Origin: Mucilaginibacter rubeus
GTDB lineage: Bacteria; Bacteroidota; Bacteroidia; Sphingobacteriales; Sphingobacteriaceae
Reading direction: 5' to 3'
Length of the DNA stretch: 64,000 nt
NCBI RefSeq assembly: GCF_003286415.2
Contig: NZ_CP043450.1
Location: 2,356,001-2,420,000 of the forward strand
Under the pieces are notes generated by a model. It saw only the letters and a list, made by a program, of their open reading frames with translations. It ran no database searches and was not told the origin of the DNA. Position numbers and translations under genes: made by a program. Shown in pieces: positions 33,682 through 43,572 of the stretch; position 1 is the stretch's first letter; each line of letters begins with the position of its first letter.

Positions 33682-35664
33682 ATGCCAGTTTTTCGTAGCC
33701 TGTTATGCACAGTGATGACTTTGCTTTTTTCTATGTCATCATTCGCGGCAAAATTCATCAATACTTCTTCGCCCGATGGAAAGATCAAATTCTTATTAAA
33801 TACTGATCAAAACGGGCTTTTTTATCAAATAAGATTTAAAGGGATTCTGATGGCCGATAAATCCCGGCTTAATATCAGCTTTAAACAGGGAGGTTTGTTT
33901 AAAAATAGCCTTGTAATATCAGCTTCTACAACAGATAGGCTTATAGATGATTATAACCTCATTATTGGCAAAACCAGTAAGGCACATAGTGAATGCAACC
34001 GTACAGTTATTGCCGTTACAGAGCAATCGGGAATCAAACGAATGCTTAGTATCGAGGTTAGAGTTTTTAATGATGGAATTGCTTTTAGATATATAATACC
34101 CGAACAGCATCAGTTGAAAAGCGTAGAGATAACAGATGAACTAAATACATTTAACTTAACGCAAAATCCGGAAGTGACTACCTTGTTTCGTGAAAACTAC
34201 ACAACATCTCATGAAGGAATCTATACCAGGGCAAAACTGAATGAACTTAAAGCGGATTCGCTGATGGACATGCCCACGCTATTTGAATTTCCAAATGGTA
34301 ACTACATGGCCATAACAGAAGCTGCTTTGCTTGATTATGCAGGCATGTACCTTATCAAGCATAATGGAGTTTTGGAAAGCCGGTTATCTCCGTTACCGGG
34401 GCAGGCTGATATTAAAGTAAAAGCAGTTTTACCGCATAGCAGTCCATGGAGGGTAATGATGATTGGGGACAGGGTTGGAACGCTTATAGAATCAAATATA
34501 CTCACGAGCCTCAGTCCGTCCTGCAGAATTAAGGATGTTTCATGGATTAAGCCAGGTAAAACTACTTTCCCATGGTGGAATGGCAATGCCATTCCCGATA
34601 CTTCTTTTGCTCCAGGTAATAATTACGAAACCAATATGTATTACGTGAACTGGTGCGCTAAATATGGTATCGATTATCATTCGGTAGTTGAATATGGGCT
34701 ACATGAATGGTATGTGAATGATAGTGCGGGTTTTCAGCCGGGGCCTAATGCCGATCCGTCAAAGGCGGTGCCTGGTTTAGATATGCAGGCTGTATGTGAT
34801 TCAGCAAAGAAAAGGGGAGTGGGCATTCGTGTCTGGATACACTGGAAGGCTTTGTATCCGAAACTGGATGAAACATTTACTCAGCTCGAAAAATGGGGTG
34901 TAAGTGGCCTGATGTGCGATTTTATGGATCGTGATGATCAGGAAATGGTGAATATCCAAACAGAAATCCTGGAGAAAGCGGCCCAACATAAACTACATAT
35001 TCAGTTTCATGGAGCATATAAGCCTACAGGTTTAAGTCGTACCTATCCAAACGAGTTTACGCGAGAAGGAACGCTAAACTATGAGAACGACAAATGGAAT
35101 GACAATGTGACGCCTGACGCCGATATTAATATACCATTTACCCGGATGCTTGCCGGATCTACTGATTATCATCTTGGTGGTTTTCATGCTGCCAATAAGA
35201 AAACTTTTAAGGTGCATTACACGCGTCCGTATGTATTGGGTACCCGCTGCCATATGCTGGCTATGTATGTGGTGCTTGAAAACGCATTAGGAATGGTCTG
35301 TGACGCCCCGGAAGTTTATATCGGGCAGCCCGGCTTTGAATTTTTACAGCAGGTGCCTACTACCTGGGACGAAACTCGTGTTATCGCCGCTAAAGCAGGT
35401 AAGTATTTGGCTATTGCCCGTCGTAAAGGTGCCGATTGGTACATTGGGGCGATAACTGACCATGATGGAGTAAGGTTAAACCCGAAACTTGATTTTTTAT
35501 CGGACGGCAATTATAACGCTGAAATATACAGCGATGCAAAAGATGTTGAACAATACCCTGATAATTTACTGAAAGAAACTAAACGTATTACTAAAGCGTC
35601 AATTTTAGATATGATACTGGCGTCGGGTGGAGGACAGGTTGTACATTTGTCTTTGAGCAAATAA
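33682..35664 (+). CDS. glycoside hydrolase family 97
   Basis: About 660 residues from the ATG at 33682, which opens a clean signal peptide (MPVFRSLL to SSFAA); the frame extends 21 codons upstream without conserved content. Domain order is an N-terminal beta-sandwich (INTSSPDGKIKF to about 280), a TIM barrel (about 290-570) and a C-terminal beta domain. The barrel contains GVSGLMCDFMDRDDQEMVN, where retaining GH97 enzymes carry the Asp nucleophile, and IQFHGAYKPTGLSRTYPNE. It is an alpha-glucosidase or alpha-galactosidase type enzyme of the periplasm; the Asp points to the retaining, galactosidase-like branch. It is not inside the polysaccharide locus. Confidence 0.88.
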   Translation: MPVFRSLLCTVMTLLFSMSSFAAKFINTSSPDGKIKFLLNTDQNGLFYQIRFKGILMADKSRLNISFKQGGLFKNSLVISASTTDRLIDDYNLIIGKTSKAHSECNRTVIAVTEQSGIKRMLSIEVRVFNDGIAFRYIIPEQHQLKSVEITDELNTFNLTQNPEVTTLFRENYTTSHEGIYTRAKLNELKADSLMDMPTLFEFPNGNYMAITEAALLDYAGMYLIKHNGVLESRLSPLPGQADIKVKAVLPHSSPWRVMMIGDRVGTLIESNILTSLSPSCRIKDVSWIKPGKTTFPWWNGNAIPDTSFAPGNNYETNMYYVNWCAKYGIDYHSVVEYGLHEWYVNDSAGFQPGPNADPSKAVPGLDMQAVCDSAKKRGVGIRVWIHWKALYPKLDETFTQLEKWGVSGLMCDFMDRDDQEMVNIQTEILEKAAQHKLHIQFHGAYKPTGLSRTYPNEFTREGTLNYENDKWNDNVTPDADINIPFTRMLAGSTDYHLGGFHAANKKTFKVHYTRPYVLGTRCHMLAMYVVLENALGMVCDAPEVYIGQPGFEFLQQVPTTWDETRVIAAKAGKYLAIARRKGADWYIGAITDHDGVRLNPKLDFLSDGNYNAEIYSDAKDVEQYPDNLLKETKRITKASILDMILASGGGQVVHLSLSK

Positions 35665-35677
35665 AATCAAACACAAA

Positions 35678-35899
35678 TTATAAATCAGCCACTCCGGTAT
35701 GTTTTCGCTTGATGAAATTCCTGATATCAAGCACTATGCCTGCAAAAAAGTAAAATACCAGCGGGAAACCGACAGCCAAAAATGAAGAGTATATAAAGAA
35801 AAGCCTGATCTTAGAGATCGAAATATTAAAGCGTTCGCCAAGATAGGTGCATACACCAAAAGAGTACCGTTCAAAAAAAGTTAGTATTCGCTGTAGCAT
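35678..35899 (-). CDS. PspC-domain small membrane protein
   Basis: 73 residues of the PspC type: FSFGVCTYLGERFNIS-like start (here RYSFGVCTYLGERFNISISKIRL) and one transmembrane segment (about 32-58). PspC proteins are linked to envelope stress. It starts four bases after the end of the DUF2851 gene on the same strand and is probably its downstream partner. Confidence 0.82.
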   Translation of the reverse strand: MLQRILTFFERYSFGVCTYLGERFNISISKIRLFFIYSSFLAVGFPLVFYFFAGIVLDIRNFIKRKHTGVADL

Positions 35900-35903
35900 G
35901 GTG

Positions 35904-37190
35904 TCAGGCCAGTTTTAGTATCTTATTACCAACGCCGCATTGCAGGCATTTCTTATAGTTGCAGTAACTATTTTTTAACTCAAGTAATGCTTGTGATTCA
36001 AACGCAGTATCTATTTTCACTCCTAAGTTAACAAAATCAGTGATAATATTGTTTTTTTCGGCAGGTAAATTTTCTAATAATTTAAGACTACGGCTAATAT
36101 AATATTGCTGCTGGTGCTGTTTACCGTAACTGAACAGAAACAAAGCCACCGTGTTGAGCAATAAAATATCGACAGAGCCATCGCCCATATTTTTTGATGA
36201 GGGCTTTGATTGTACGTCAAACCGGTAATGATCTTCCCAATATTCGTTTACTTTAATCTCGGTAAATAAACCGCGCAAAGCTTTAACTTCTTTAATTTCC
36301 AATATTTTGGATAGCAAATGGTTTGATTTTACAATTAATGCCGCAAATTGCGCCAGCCTGATGGTTGGAAAATTTTGAGGCCTCAAGCGCATAAATTTCC
36401 ACAGATGGTTCTCTATCGGTTTAAGATTATATTTTTTGCGGAGATATTCATATTCCTTTTGAAGTTTCAAGGGATATTCATCTTTAAATTCCCCTTCCAA
36501 AAAACCAGCCTGACCAAATATCAGCGCCTCTATTTGCATCGCATTGTTTTTGTTTTTGGCGAGGGTAAGCTGAGGCAGTGATTTTGCCATCAATTCAAAC
36601 GGTAGCGCGTTAACTTTAAAGCCGAAGTTTGCAGCCAGAAACTGATAGAAGATTTCTTCCCAGTCGCCCTTATTAAGCGCCAAGGCATCGGCAACATTGG
36701 CCGACCGTTTTTCCATTCGCTCAACCAGTACGCGGGTAAGCCAGTTTTGCATGGTGATACCATCAACTGTAGTAATGCCGGCTTCGCAAGGTATGAAGGT
36801 TTGATTGCCGAAAATAAGTTTGTGGTATTTGTTATAAAGCTCCTCGCTGATGCGACTTTGCAGTTCGAGCGTTGGCACTTTGCGCCCGTTTGTTAAAAAC
36901 AGCGGCACATCGTTGCGATACACCACATGCAATATCACATTTTCATAAGCTCCATCATTAGTATGACCGTGCTTTTGCCAGTCCGATGCGGAGAGGTGCA
37001 CTTCAACGTTACCGGCCCAAACTGTTTCGCCAATACGAATTCTTGCATTATGAAAATCGGGCCCCGAATCGGAATTATGCAATCCGGCAGAGAAAATCTC
37101 TAATTCCTCGTCATCTGTAGTCTTTAGGTCATCGCGTTCAAAAAGCCTGAACTTCCAGATGTAATGCAAAAAATCCTCGGTGAACAGCAT
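35904..37190 (-). CDS. DUF2851 family protein
   Basis: 428 residues, no signal peptide. The N-terminal part FLHYIWKFRLFE, SDSGPDFHNARIRIGETVWAGNVEVHLSASDW matches DUF2851, a Bacteroidetes family of unknown function. That segment, with its D-x(n)-NVEVH pattern, resembles a restriction-endonuclease-like core. The C-terminus has CNYKKCLQCGVGNKIL, three Cys that might bind metal. It is in an operon with PspC. Confidence 0.82.
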   Translation of the reverse strand: MLFTEDFLHYIWKFRLFERDDLKTTDDEELEIFSAGLHNSDSGPDFHNARIRIGETVWAGNVEVHLSASDWQKHGHTNDGAYENVILHVVYRNDVPLFLTNGRKVPTLELQSRISEELYNKYHKLIFGNQTFIPCEAGITTVDGITMQNWLTRVLVERMEKRSANVADALALNKGDWEEIFYQFLAANFGFKVNALPFELMAKSLPQLTLAKNKNNAMQIEALIFGQAGFLEGEFKDEYPLKLQKEYEYLRKKYNLKPIENHLWKFMRLRPQNFPTIRLAQFAALIVKSNHLLSKILEIKEVKALRGLFTEIKVNEYWEDHYRFDVQSKPSSKNMGDGSVDILLLNTVALFLFSYGKQHQQQYYISRSLKLLENLPAEKNNIITDFVNLGVKIDTAFESQALLELKNSYCNYKKCLQCGVGNKILKLA

Positions 37191-37326
37191 ATTGTTGTGA
37201 ATGACAGGGTTAGATTATTATGATTTGCTTTTTAATCCAGGCTGAATATCATAGTTATTACACCGGTATTGCAGCTCTATTTTAAAATCCCTAATATTAC
37301 GGAAACCAACAATATCTGCCAAACCT

Positions 37327-38631
37327 ATGAATGAAATAAAATCACCATTACCTCAAACAACTGGTGGGCGCATTAAATCTATCATTGGATGTTCGCTGGG
37401 TAATTTGGTTGAATGGTACGATTGGTATGCTTATACCGCTTTTTCCCTTTATTTTTCGGATGCTTTTTTTCCATCAGATAACCAAACGGTACAGCTTTTA
37501 AACACGGCAGGCATTTTTGCTATCGGCTTTTTGATGCGGCCGATTGGTGGCTGGGTGATGGGAACATTTGCCGATAAACGTGGGCGTAAAACAGCACTTA
37601 CATTCTCTGTTTTGCTCATGAGCGTTGGCTCATTAATAATTGCCATAACGCCGGGCTACAAGTCAATTGGTGTTGCGGCGCCAATATTATTGGTATTAGC
37701 CCGTATTATCCAGGGATTGAGCGTAGGAGGAGAGTACGGAACCAGCGCCACTTATTTGAGCGAAATGGCTACTAAAAAACATCGTGGTTTTTACTCAAGC
37801 TTTCAATACGTGACGCTCATTATGGGGCAACTGCTTGCTTTAGGTGTGCTGGTTTTATTACAACGGGCGTTTTTATCTGAAAAACAATTGCATGACTGGG
37901 GCTGGCGCATTCCTTTTTTTATAGGAGCGATACTGGCCGTTACTACTATGTATTTAAGGAGGAGCTTACAGGAATCATCCTCATTTGAAAAGGAGGGGAC
38001 TAAAGCCAACGCTATGAATGGCACTATAAAAGCTTTAACACAACACCCCAAAGCTGTATTTACGGTAATTGGATTAACAATTGGCGGTACATTGGCGTTT
38101 TACACGTTCACTACTTATATGCAGAAGTTTTTGGTTAATACCTCTGGCTTCAGTAAAGGCGACGCTACTTTAATCTCGACGTTAACCTTGGCGGTATTTA
38201 TGGTGATACAACCCTTATTCGGTTTACTGTCAGATAAAATTGGCCGTAAGCCTTTGCTCATTGGCTTTGGAGTTTTGGGAACACTTTGCACTATTCCTAT
38301 TATGACAACGTTAAGCCATACCAAAGATGTATGGGGGGCTTTTATACTTATTCTTTGCGCGCTGATCATAGTAAGCGGATATACGTCCATCAATGCCGTT
38401 GTTAAAGCCGAATTGTTCCCGGCCAATGTGCGCGCACTGGGTGTAGGCTTTCCTTATGCAATAGCTGTATCGCTGTTTGGCGGCACTGCCGAATATATTG
38501 CATTGTGGTTCAAAAATGAGCATCATGCGCAATGGTTTTACTGGTATGTAACTATCTGTATTGCACTGTCGTTGATTTTGTATATTACCATGAATGATAC
38601 GCATAAGCACTCGAAAATAGAGGATGAGTAA
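37327..38631 (+). CDS. MFS transporter, metabolite:H+ symporter type
   Basis: 434 residues with twelve predicted membrane segments. The metabolite:H+ symporter (MHS, KgtP/ProP-like) features are the start GCSLGNLVEWYDWYAYTAF, the loop GTFADKRGRKTAL between TM2 and TM3, RIIQGLSVGGEYG, and the repeated loop SDKIGRKPLL in the second half. Relatives carry alpha-ketoglutarate, citrate, proline or shikimate; the substrate is not evident here. Confidence 0.9.
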   Translation: MNEIKSPLPQTTGGRIKSIIGCSLGNLVEWYDWYAYTAFSLYFSDAFFPSDNQTVQLLNTAGIFAIGFLMRPIGGWVMGTFADKRGRKTALTFSVLLMSVGSLIIAITPGYKSIGVAAPILLVLARIIQGLSVGGEYGTSATYLSEMATKKHRGFYSSFQYVTLIMGQLLALGVLVLLQRAFLSEKQLHDWGWRIPFFIGAILAVTTMYLRRSLQESSSFEKEGTKANAMNGTIKALTQHPKAVFTVIGLTIGGTLAFYTFTTYMQKFLVNTSGFSKGDATLISTLTLAVFMVIQPLFGLLSDKIGRKPLLIGFGVLGTLCTIPIMTTLSHTKDVWGAFILILCALIIVSGYTSINAVVKAELFPANVRALGVGFPYAIAVSLFGGTAEYIALWFKNEHHAQWFYWYVTICIALSLILYITMNDTHKHSKIEDE

Positions 38632-38819
38632 TCTGAATCAGAATTTACAGAGTTTTAGAATTGACAAAATGGAATAGAAGACAGGTATTTAGTAAACTAA
38701 ATATTATCCCATTGTTAATTAAATATTTATATACTGTTTAACACAGAATTCTAAATAATAATTCTACTAATTCTTGAGTTCTGTAAATTCTGATCCTGAC
38801 ACTTGTTAATAAAAAGTAT

Positions 38820-38827
38820 TAATTTTG
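38820..38827 (+). promoter_or_regulatory. TAnnTTTG promoter element of the M20 deacetylase
   Basis: TAATTTTG is a perfect -7 consensus. A TTG occurs 14 bases before it. It lies inside the longer open frame (from 38803), supporting the start at 38860. Confidence 0.55.
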
Positions 38828-38859
38828 CCCGTTCATCACGAGGGACAACCCTTAAATTT

Positions 38860-39924
38860 ATGACTGAAACAAGTAATTTATTTCAACTGGCGGTAACATT
38901 ACTGCAACAACTGATATCTATTCCATCGTTTAGCAAAGAAGAAGACCGCACTGCCGATCTGATCAATGAATTTTTGCAATCGCATGGAGTAACTACTCAT
39001 CGTAAGCTTAATAACATCTGGGCATGGAATAAACATTTTGACCCTGCTAAAGAAACTATCCTGCTTAATTCACATCATGATACGGTTAAGCCTAATTCGG
39101 GCTATACGCGCGATCCTTATGATGCCAAAATTGAAGATGGTAAACTATATGGTCTTGGCAGTAACGATGCCGGAGGCTGCCTTGTATCGCTTATAGCGGT
39201 TTTCCTGTATTTTCATGATAAGGAAAACCTGAAATATAATTTCTGCTTAGCTACAACTGCCGAAGAAGAGATCTCCGGTGTAAATGGCCTGGAGTTGATC
39301 ATTCCTGAACTCGGCCAGTTATCATTTGGTATTGTAGGCGAACCAACCCTGATGCAGTTAGCCATCGCCGAGCGTGGGTTAATGGTATTGGATTGTACTG
39401 CTCACGGTCGTGCCGGGCATGCCGCGCGTGAAGAAGGAGAGAACGCTATTTACAAAGCCTTAACGGATATTGAATGGTTCCGCAGCTTTAAGTTCCCTAA
39501 GGAATCGGAAGTTTTTGGGCCGATAAAAATGTCGGTTACTATTATCAATGCCGGCTCTCAGCATAACGTTGTGCCTGCAAGCTGTGTTTACACTGTTGAC
39601 GTGCGTGTTACCGACGCTTACCGTAATGAGGAAGTATTGGAAATTATTCGCGAGCACGTTGTAAGTGATGTACAACCACGCTCTATCAGGTTAAAGCCAT
39701 CATCTATCCCTAAAGAGCATCCAATAGTTCAGGCTGGCATATCACTTGGCCGTATCACTTACGGTTCGCCAACAACTTCCGATCAATCATTACTGGATAT
39801 CCCATCAATAAAAGTGGGCCCCGGTGATTCTGCCCGCTCGCATACTGCCGATGAGTTTGTTTATGTGGATGAGATCCGTGAAGGGATAGAGCTCTATATA
39901 AAAATGCTGGAGAAAATTAATTAA
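38860..39924 (+). CDS. M20 metallo-deacetylase, ArgE/DapE-like
   Basis: 354 residues from the ATG at 38860. Di-zinc M20 hydrolase: His72 and Asp74 in NSHHDTV, the bridging Asp103 in GSNDAGG, the catalytic Glu pair in TTAEEEISG, GEPT, and the C-terminal His in GPGDSARSHTADEF. A dimerisation lid lies in the middle (GRAGHAAREEGENAIY). It is most like the N-acetylornithine or succinyl-ornithine deacetylases of Bacteroidetes, acting in arginine synthesis, but no arginine genes are beside it. A hairpin terminator follows. Confidence 0.87.
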   Translation: MTETSNLFQLAVTLLQQLISIPSFSKEEDRTADLINEFLQSHGVTTHRKLNNIWAWNKHFDPAKETILLNSHHDTVKPNSGYTRDPYDAKIEDGKLYGLGSNDAGGCLVSLIAVFLYFHDKENLKYNFCLATTAEEEISGVNGLELIIPELGQLSFGIVGEPTLMQLAIAERGLMVLDCTAHGRAGHAAREEGENAIYKALTDIEWFRSFKFPKESEVFGPIKMSVTIINAGSQHNVVPASCVYTVDVRVTDAYRNEEVLEIIREHVVSDVQPRSIRLKPSSIPKEHPIVQAGISLGRITYGSPTTSDQSLLDIPSIKVGPGDSARSHTADEFVYVDEIREGIELYIKMLEKIN

Positions 39925-39935
39925 GAAGATTTAAA

Positions 39936-39984
39936 AATCAAAACGGCGTCATTACAAGGAACAAGTAATGACGCCGTTTTGATT
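39936..39984. terminator. 19-bp perfect hairpin, shared terminator
   Basis: Arms 39936-39954 and 39966-39984 are exactly complementary over 19 bases (with the ACGGCGTCATTA core) and enclose an 11-base loop; A- and T-rich flanks serve both directions. It ends the M20 gene and the glycan operon. The core CGTCATT..AATGACG recalls the ends of the palindromic repeats at 6.0 and 11.9 kb. Confidence 0.85.
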
Positions 39985-40000
39985 ATATGGTTCCTATTAA

Positions 40001-41287
40001 CTACTTAACAGGCGTCGGCCTCGTCGGAGTAAGGGGGATCAACCCTTTGAACATCTTGGCACCGTCGCCGGTAAGCCTTAGGTAATAATCAGATGAGCAA
40101 GCTGTTCCGTCTTCATCCAAAGTAACAAACGATGATCCTGCAGGTACAAAATCCTGGCTTTCGGCTGTTTTGGCTATCTGGTTTCCTTCGTTATATTCGT
40201 CAAACATGGAAATATAAAGGCCTTGCGCACCTACGCTTTTCATGTTAAAGAACTGACGCCACATAAAATCGCCGTGCACACGCTGATGTTCCTGCAAGTC
40301 GCCGGGCAGGATACATGGCTGATAATCCATACCATGGGCCTTACAATAAGCAACATCCGGGCGGTTAACTGTTCCGTAAAAATTGTCCGATTCGCTTTTA
40401 TTACCAATACGCCCAACCATCCAGGGCGAGATCATATCAAGTGCGCTATAAGCACTTAAAAAGGCCGGTCGCGAATCACTGTCTTCAGTACGCCAGTGTG
40501 TAGGAACGCCTCCGATAACATAACAACCTTTGCTTTTAAACCAGTTAATCACATCCAGGCATTGAGCGGCGGTAAAGGGATGGTTTTCATCGCTGAAGCC
40601 AAAACCCCAGATACATACAACAGGTTTGCCATTTTGCTTAGCATAGGCTGTAGACGAAGTGTAAACCGACATTTTGCTCGTCCAGTCGGTTTTTATCTCC
40701 GACTGCATGTTTTTCCAGCCGCTTATATCGTACATAATGTAAAACTTAACGCCGTTTGCTTCTGCAGCTATTTTGGTTTTCGCTGCCATAGCGTCGCGTA
40801 CGGGGCCTTCCAGACCGCTTGGATTAAAACGTTGCAGTGCCGCGCCGTCAATGCCATATTGTTTCATCCATTTAAACTGTACATCAATGGTCTGATCAGA
40901 AAATGATGAAAATACATTGGCTGGTTGACCGTTATTCAGGTTGGCATATTTGGTGGGGAAGGTTTTGGTGTAGTCACGTACGTCGGGCCATGATTTGATG
41001 GCCGTGTTGGTTGGCGACGGTTGTTCTTCCCAGGTTTGTGCCCAATGCCAGTAACGGTTAATAGGAGATCCGTCGCCTATGGCTGCAAACCAGCCCTGGT
41101 ATCCAACAATTACTTTTCCTACCACATCGCCAACCGGCGATGGGGTAAGATCTATCGTATCTTTGGGTTTATCTACCGGTGTAACATCGCCGCCTCCGCT
41201 GCCGCCTTTTTTTGAGCAGCTCAACGTCAGCGCCACGACTACAACAAGGCAAAGATTTGTTGGATATTTACTTATGATATTTTTCAT
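40001..41287 (-). CDS. GH71/99-like glycoside hydrolase lipoprotein
   Basis: About 428 residues from the ATG at 41287, which starts a lipoprotein signal (lipobox ALTLSC); upstream codons in frame are not needed. The mature protein starts with a Gly/Ser linker and then GKVIVGYQGWFAAIGDGS, YGIDGAALQRF, VKFYIMYDISGW, VCIWGFGFSDENHPF and AQGLYISMFDEYNEGNQI. This is the pattern of the GH71/99-like proteins found in Bacteroidetes glycan loci. GH99 cleaves alpha-mannans and GH71 alpha-1,3-glucans, but activity is unproven here. It is the last gene of the SusC/D operon. Confidence 0.82.
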   Translation of the reverse strand: MKNIISKYPTNLCLVVVVALTLSCSKKGGSGGGDVTPVDKPKDTIDLTPSPVGDVVGKVIVGYQGWFAAIGDGSPINRYWHWAQTWEEQPSPTNTAIKSWPDVRDYTKTFPTKYANLNNGQPANVFSSFSDQTIDVQFKWMKQYGIDGAALQRFNPSGLEGPVRDAMAAKTKIAAEANGVKFYIMYDISGWKNMQSEIKTDWTSKMSVYTSSTAYAKQNGKPVVCIWGFGFSDENHPFTAAQCLDVINWFKSKGCYVIGGVPTHWRTEDSDSRPAFLSAYSALDMISPWMVGRIGNKSESDNFYGTVNRPDVAYCKAHGMDYQPCILPGDLQEHQRVHGDFMWRQFFNMKSVGAQGLYISMFDEYNEGNQIAKTAESQDFVPAGSSFVTLDEDGTACSSDYYLRLTGDGAKMFKGLIPLTPTRPTPVK

Positions 41288-41318
41288 AGAATATTGATTA
41301 ATAACATGATATAGTTTG

Positions 41319-42326
41319 CTATTTTTTGAAAGATGTAGGTTCGACCATTTTAATGGAACCATCGGCATTGTAGTAAAGCTTATCTACACTGATAGACCTT
41401 AACCAATCCTCATGCGATAACGCGCTGGTATGATAGAATGAATACCATTGACCTTTGTACTGCACAATAGAACCATGATTGGTATAACTATCGGTTGGAT
41501 CCATGTAAATGCCGCCATATGTCCAGGGGCCAAGGGGGCTTTTACTGGTGGCGTAATTCATCCGGTTATGTTTACCGTTTACATCATGGTTATCTGAGTA
41601 CGACAGGTAGTAAACGCCGTTGCGTTTATGTACCCAGCTGGCTTCATGGAAATCTTTAAGGCCTTCCATGGTTTTCATTTCGCCGTCAATTTCCATCATA
41701 TTATCTTTTAGCATGCCACCTTTACAGGTACCGCCGCCACCGTAATAAAAGTATGCCTGACCATCATCATCAATAAAAACGCATGGATCTATCATTGATT
41801 CAAGTCCTTTGATATAGCCCTGAACAGTGAAACCGCTTGCTGGACTTTTGCTTGTTGCTACGCCAATTTTCCAGCTCTCGTTCCATTTGGTATCGCTTGG
41901 ATGCGGGAAATAAAAGTAATAAGTGCCGTTTTTGTAGGCACAATCAGGAGCCCACATAAAGCCACCTTCTTTACGGCCCCATGGCACCTGGGCTGCGCGA
42001 AGTATTTCACCATGATCTTTCCAGTGTACCATATCATCTGTCGAAAAAACATGATATTGGTCCATCAGATCGCAGCCGCGTGCCGGAAAGATATCGTGCG
42101 ATGCATAAACATAAAGGCGGCCATCAGCCCAAACGTGCGCGGACGGATCGGCGGTGTACATGCTCCTGATAAATGGGTTGCCGGTGGTATCGGTCGCAGC
42201 TTTTTCCTGTTGTTTGGCTTTTTCCTGGGCTTTGGTGCAGCTGGTTCCGGTAAGCACAAATGCTATGGCAAGCGTGGCGGGCAAAGCTTTTATTGTTAAT
42301 GGTTTGAATAAAGTGATTAAATTCAT
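41319..42326 (-). CDS. GH43 family glycosidase lipoprotein
   Basis: 335 residues from the ATG at 42326, with lipobox LTGTSC. Five-bladed propeller glycosidase. The three catalytic acids are visible: Asp in YTADPSAHVWADGRLYVYASHD, Asp in SMIDPCVFIDDDGQAYFYYGG and the acid Glu in DFHEASWVHKRNGVYYLSYSD. GH43 enzymes remove arabinose, xylose or galactose from plant glycans. It lies 31 bases upstream of the GH71/99-like gene in the same operon and probably works at the cell surface. Confidence 0.9.
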   Translation of the reverse strand: MNLITLFKPLTIKALPATLAIAFVLTGTSCTKAQEKAKQQEKAATDTTGNPFIRSMYTADPSAHVWADGRLYVYASHDIFPARGCDLMDQYHVFSTDDMVHWKDHGEILRAAQVPWGRKEGGFMWAPDCAYKNGTYYFYFPHPSDTKWNESWKIGVATSKSPASGFTVQGYIKGLESMIDPCVFIDDDGQAYFYYGGGGTCKGGMLKDNMMEIDGEMKTMEGLKDFHEASWVHKRNGVYYLSYSDNHDVNGKHNRMNYATSKSPLGPWTYGGIYMDPTDSYTNHGSIVQYKGQWYSFYHTSALSHEDWLRSISVDKLYYNADGSIKMVEPTSFKK

Positions 42327-42402
42327 TATGATATTACTGTTATTAAGGCCGGCCGAAGGTTTTACCAACAGCCGGCTTTTATTAATTAGGATTGGGGAAT
42401 AA

Positions 42403-43554
42403 CTATTTGGAGATGAACTTCAGATCATCGATACCGGTTACCAGGTCGCCATGATCCTTGTTTTGAGTCCAGAAAAAGATCCTGAAATGGTTGATCTTGG
42501 TGTAATCAGCGCCCGGGTCAGTACCAGAGGGTTTGATGGACTTATCAAAATCCAGTGTGATCTGGTTCCAACCATTTTTTAGCGTTGGGATCAAATCTTT
42601 TACATCCCACGCCGATTCATGATCATCTGATTTACCAGAGCTGGTGATTTCGATAGAACCGTCTGCTTTTAGTAACGAAACATCAGATACATACCACCAG
42701 AAAGTGAACCTGCCATCGGCGGCACTAAAACTGCTATTAACAGGAGGGTCGATATCCTTAATGAACTGCATGAAATCGCTACCGTTGGCAATGGTGTTTT
42801 TCAGATAGCCAGTGCCTTCTTTTTGCCCGCTGGTAGCTATAGTTGGTGTGCCAACAGTTTGCCAGCCGTCCGGCTTATCGGCGTTATCAAATACTACCGG
42901 AGGCGGGGCAGGAGCAGCTCTGAACACCAGGTCGTCGACCCCGGTAACCAGATCGCCATGATCTTTACTTGTTGTAAAAAAGAAGATCCTGAAGTGATTG
43001 ATAGCCGAATAATCGGCGCCGCCATCGTTTGTTTTGATGGCTTTGCTGAAATTCAGGGCAATTTCGTTCCAGCCATTTTTAAGTGTTGGTATTAAAGGGG
43101 CTACATCCCAGGCAGATTCATTGACATCTGATTTTCCTGAGCTGGTGATCTCAATAGAACCATCGGCTTTCAGCAATGAAACATCCGATACATACCACCA
43201 GAATTTAAACTGGCCATTATTGCCGGTTAGCTTAGTATCAAGAGGGGTAGACAGGTCTTTGATGAACTGCATAAAATCGCTGCCGTTGGCAATCGTATTT
43301 TTCAGGTAGCCTGCACCTTCCTTTTGTCCGCTGGTAGCGATGTTGGGTGTACCCACGGTTTGCCAGCCATCAGCTTTATCAGCGTTGTCAAAGGATATCA
43401 ATGTTGGATCTACTGCAGGCGGAGCAGTAGTATCCGGTGGGGGCGGCTTCAGGTATGAAGTATCACGGGATACATATTTTTCTTTTTTGCAGCCTGCAGC
43501 AATCAGGCCTATCATGAGGATGGAGCAAGCCATCATTGTTTTATTGAATTTCAT
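42403..43554 (-). CDS. lipoprotein with two copies of a glycan-binding-like domain
   Basis: 383 residues. The lipobox is LIAAGC, followed by a Pro-rich linker (PPPPDTTAPP). Two copies of a domain of about 160 residues follow (about 54-215 and 220-383), sharing DGWQTVGTP.IATSGQKEG, GYLKNTIANGSDFMQFIKD, WWYVSDVSLLKADGSIEIT and INHFRIFF.....KDHGDLVTG. Each looks like a beta-sandwich carbohydrate-binding module. Its position after SusC, SusD and the DUF3823 protein suggests a SusE/F-like surface glycan-binding role. The domain family is not recognised. Confidence 0.82.
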   Translation of the reverse strand: MKFNKTMMACSILMIGLIAAGCKKEKYVSRDTSYLKPPPPDTTAPPAVDPTLISFDNADKADGWQTVGTPNIATSGQKEGAGYLKNTIANGSDFMQFIKDLSTPLDTKLTGNNGQFKFWWYVSDVSLLKADGSIEITSSGKSDVNESAWDVAPLIPTLKNGWNEIALNFSKAIKTNDGGADYSAINHFRIFFFTTSKDHGDLVTGVDDLVFRAAPAPPPVVFDNADKPDGWQTVGTPTIATSGQKEGTGYLKNTIANGSDFMQFIKDIDPPVNSSFSAADGRFTFWWYVSDVSLLKADGSIEITSSGKSDDHESAWDVKDLIPTLKNGWNQITLDFDKSIKPSGTDPGADYTKINHFRIFFWTQNKDHGDLVTGIDDLKFISK

Positions 43555-43572
43555 TTCCTTTTTGGTTTTAGG

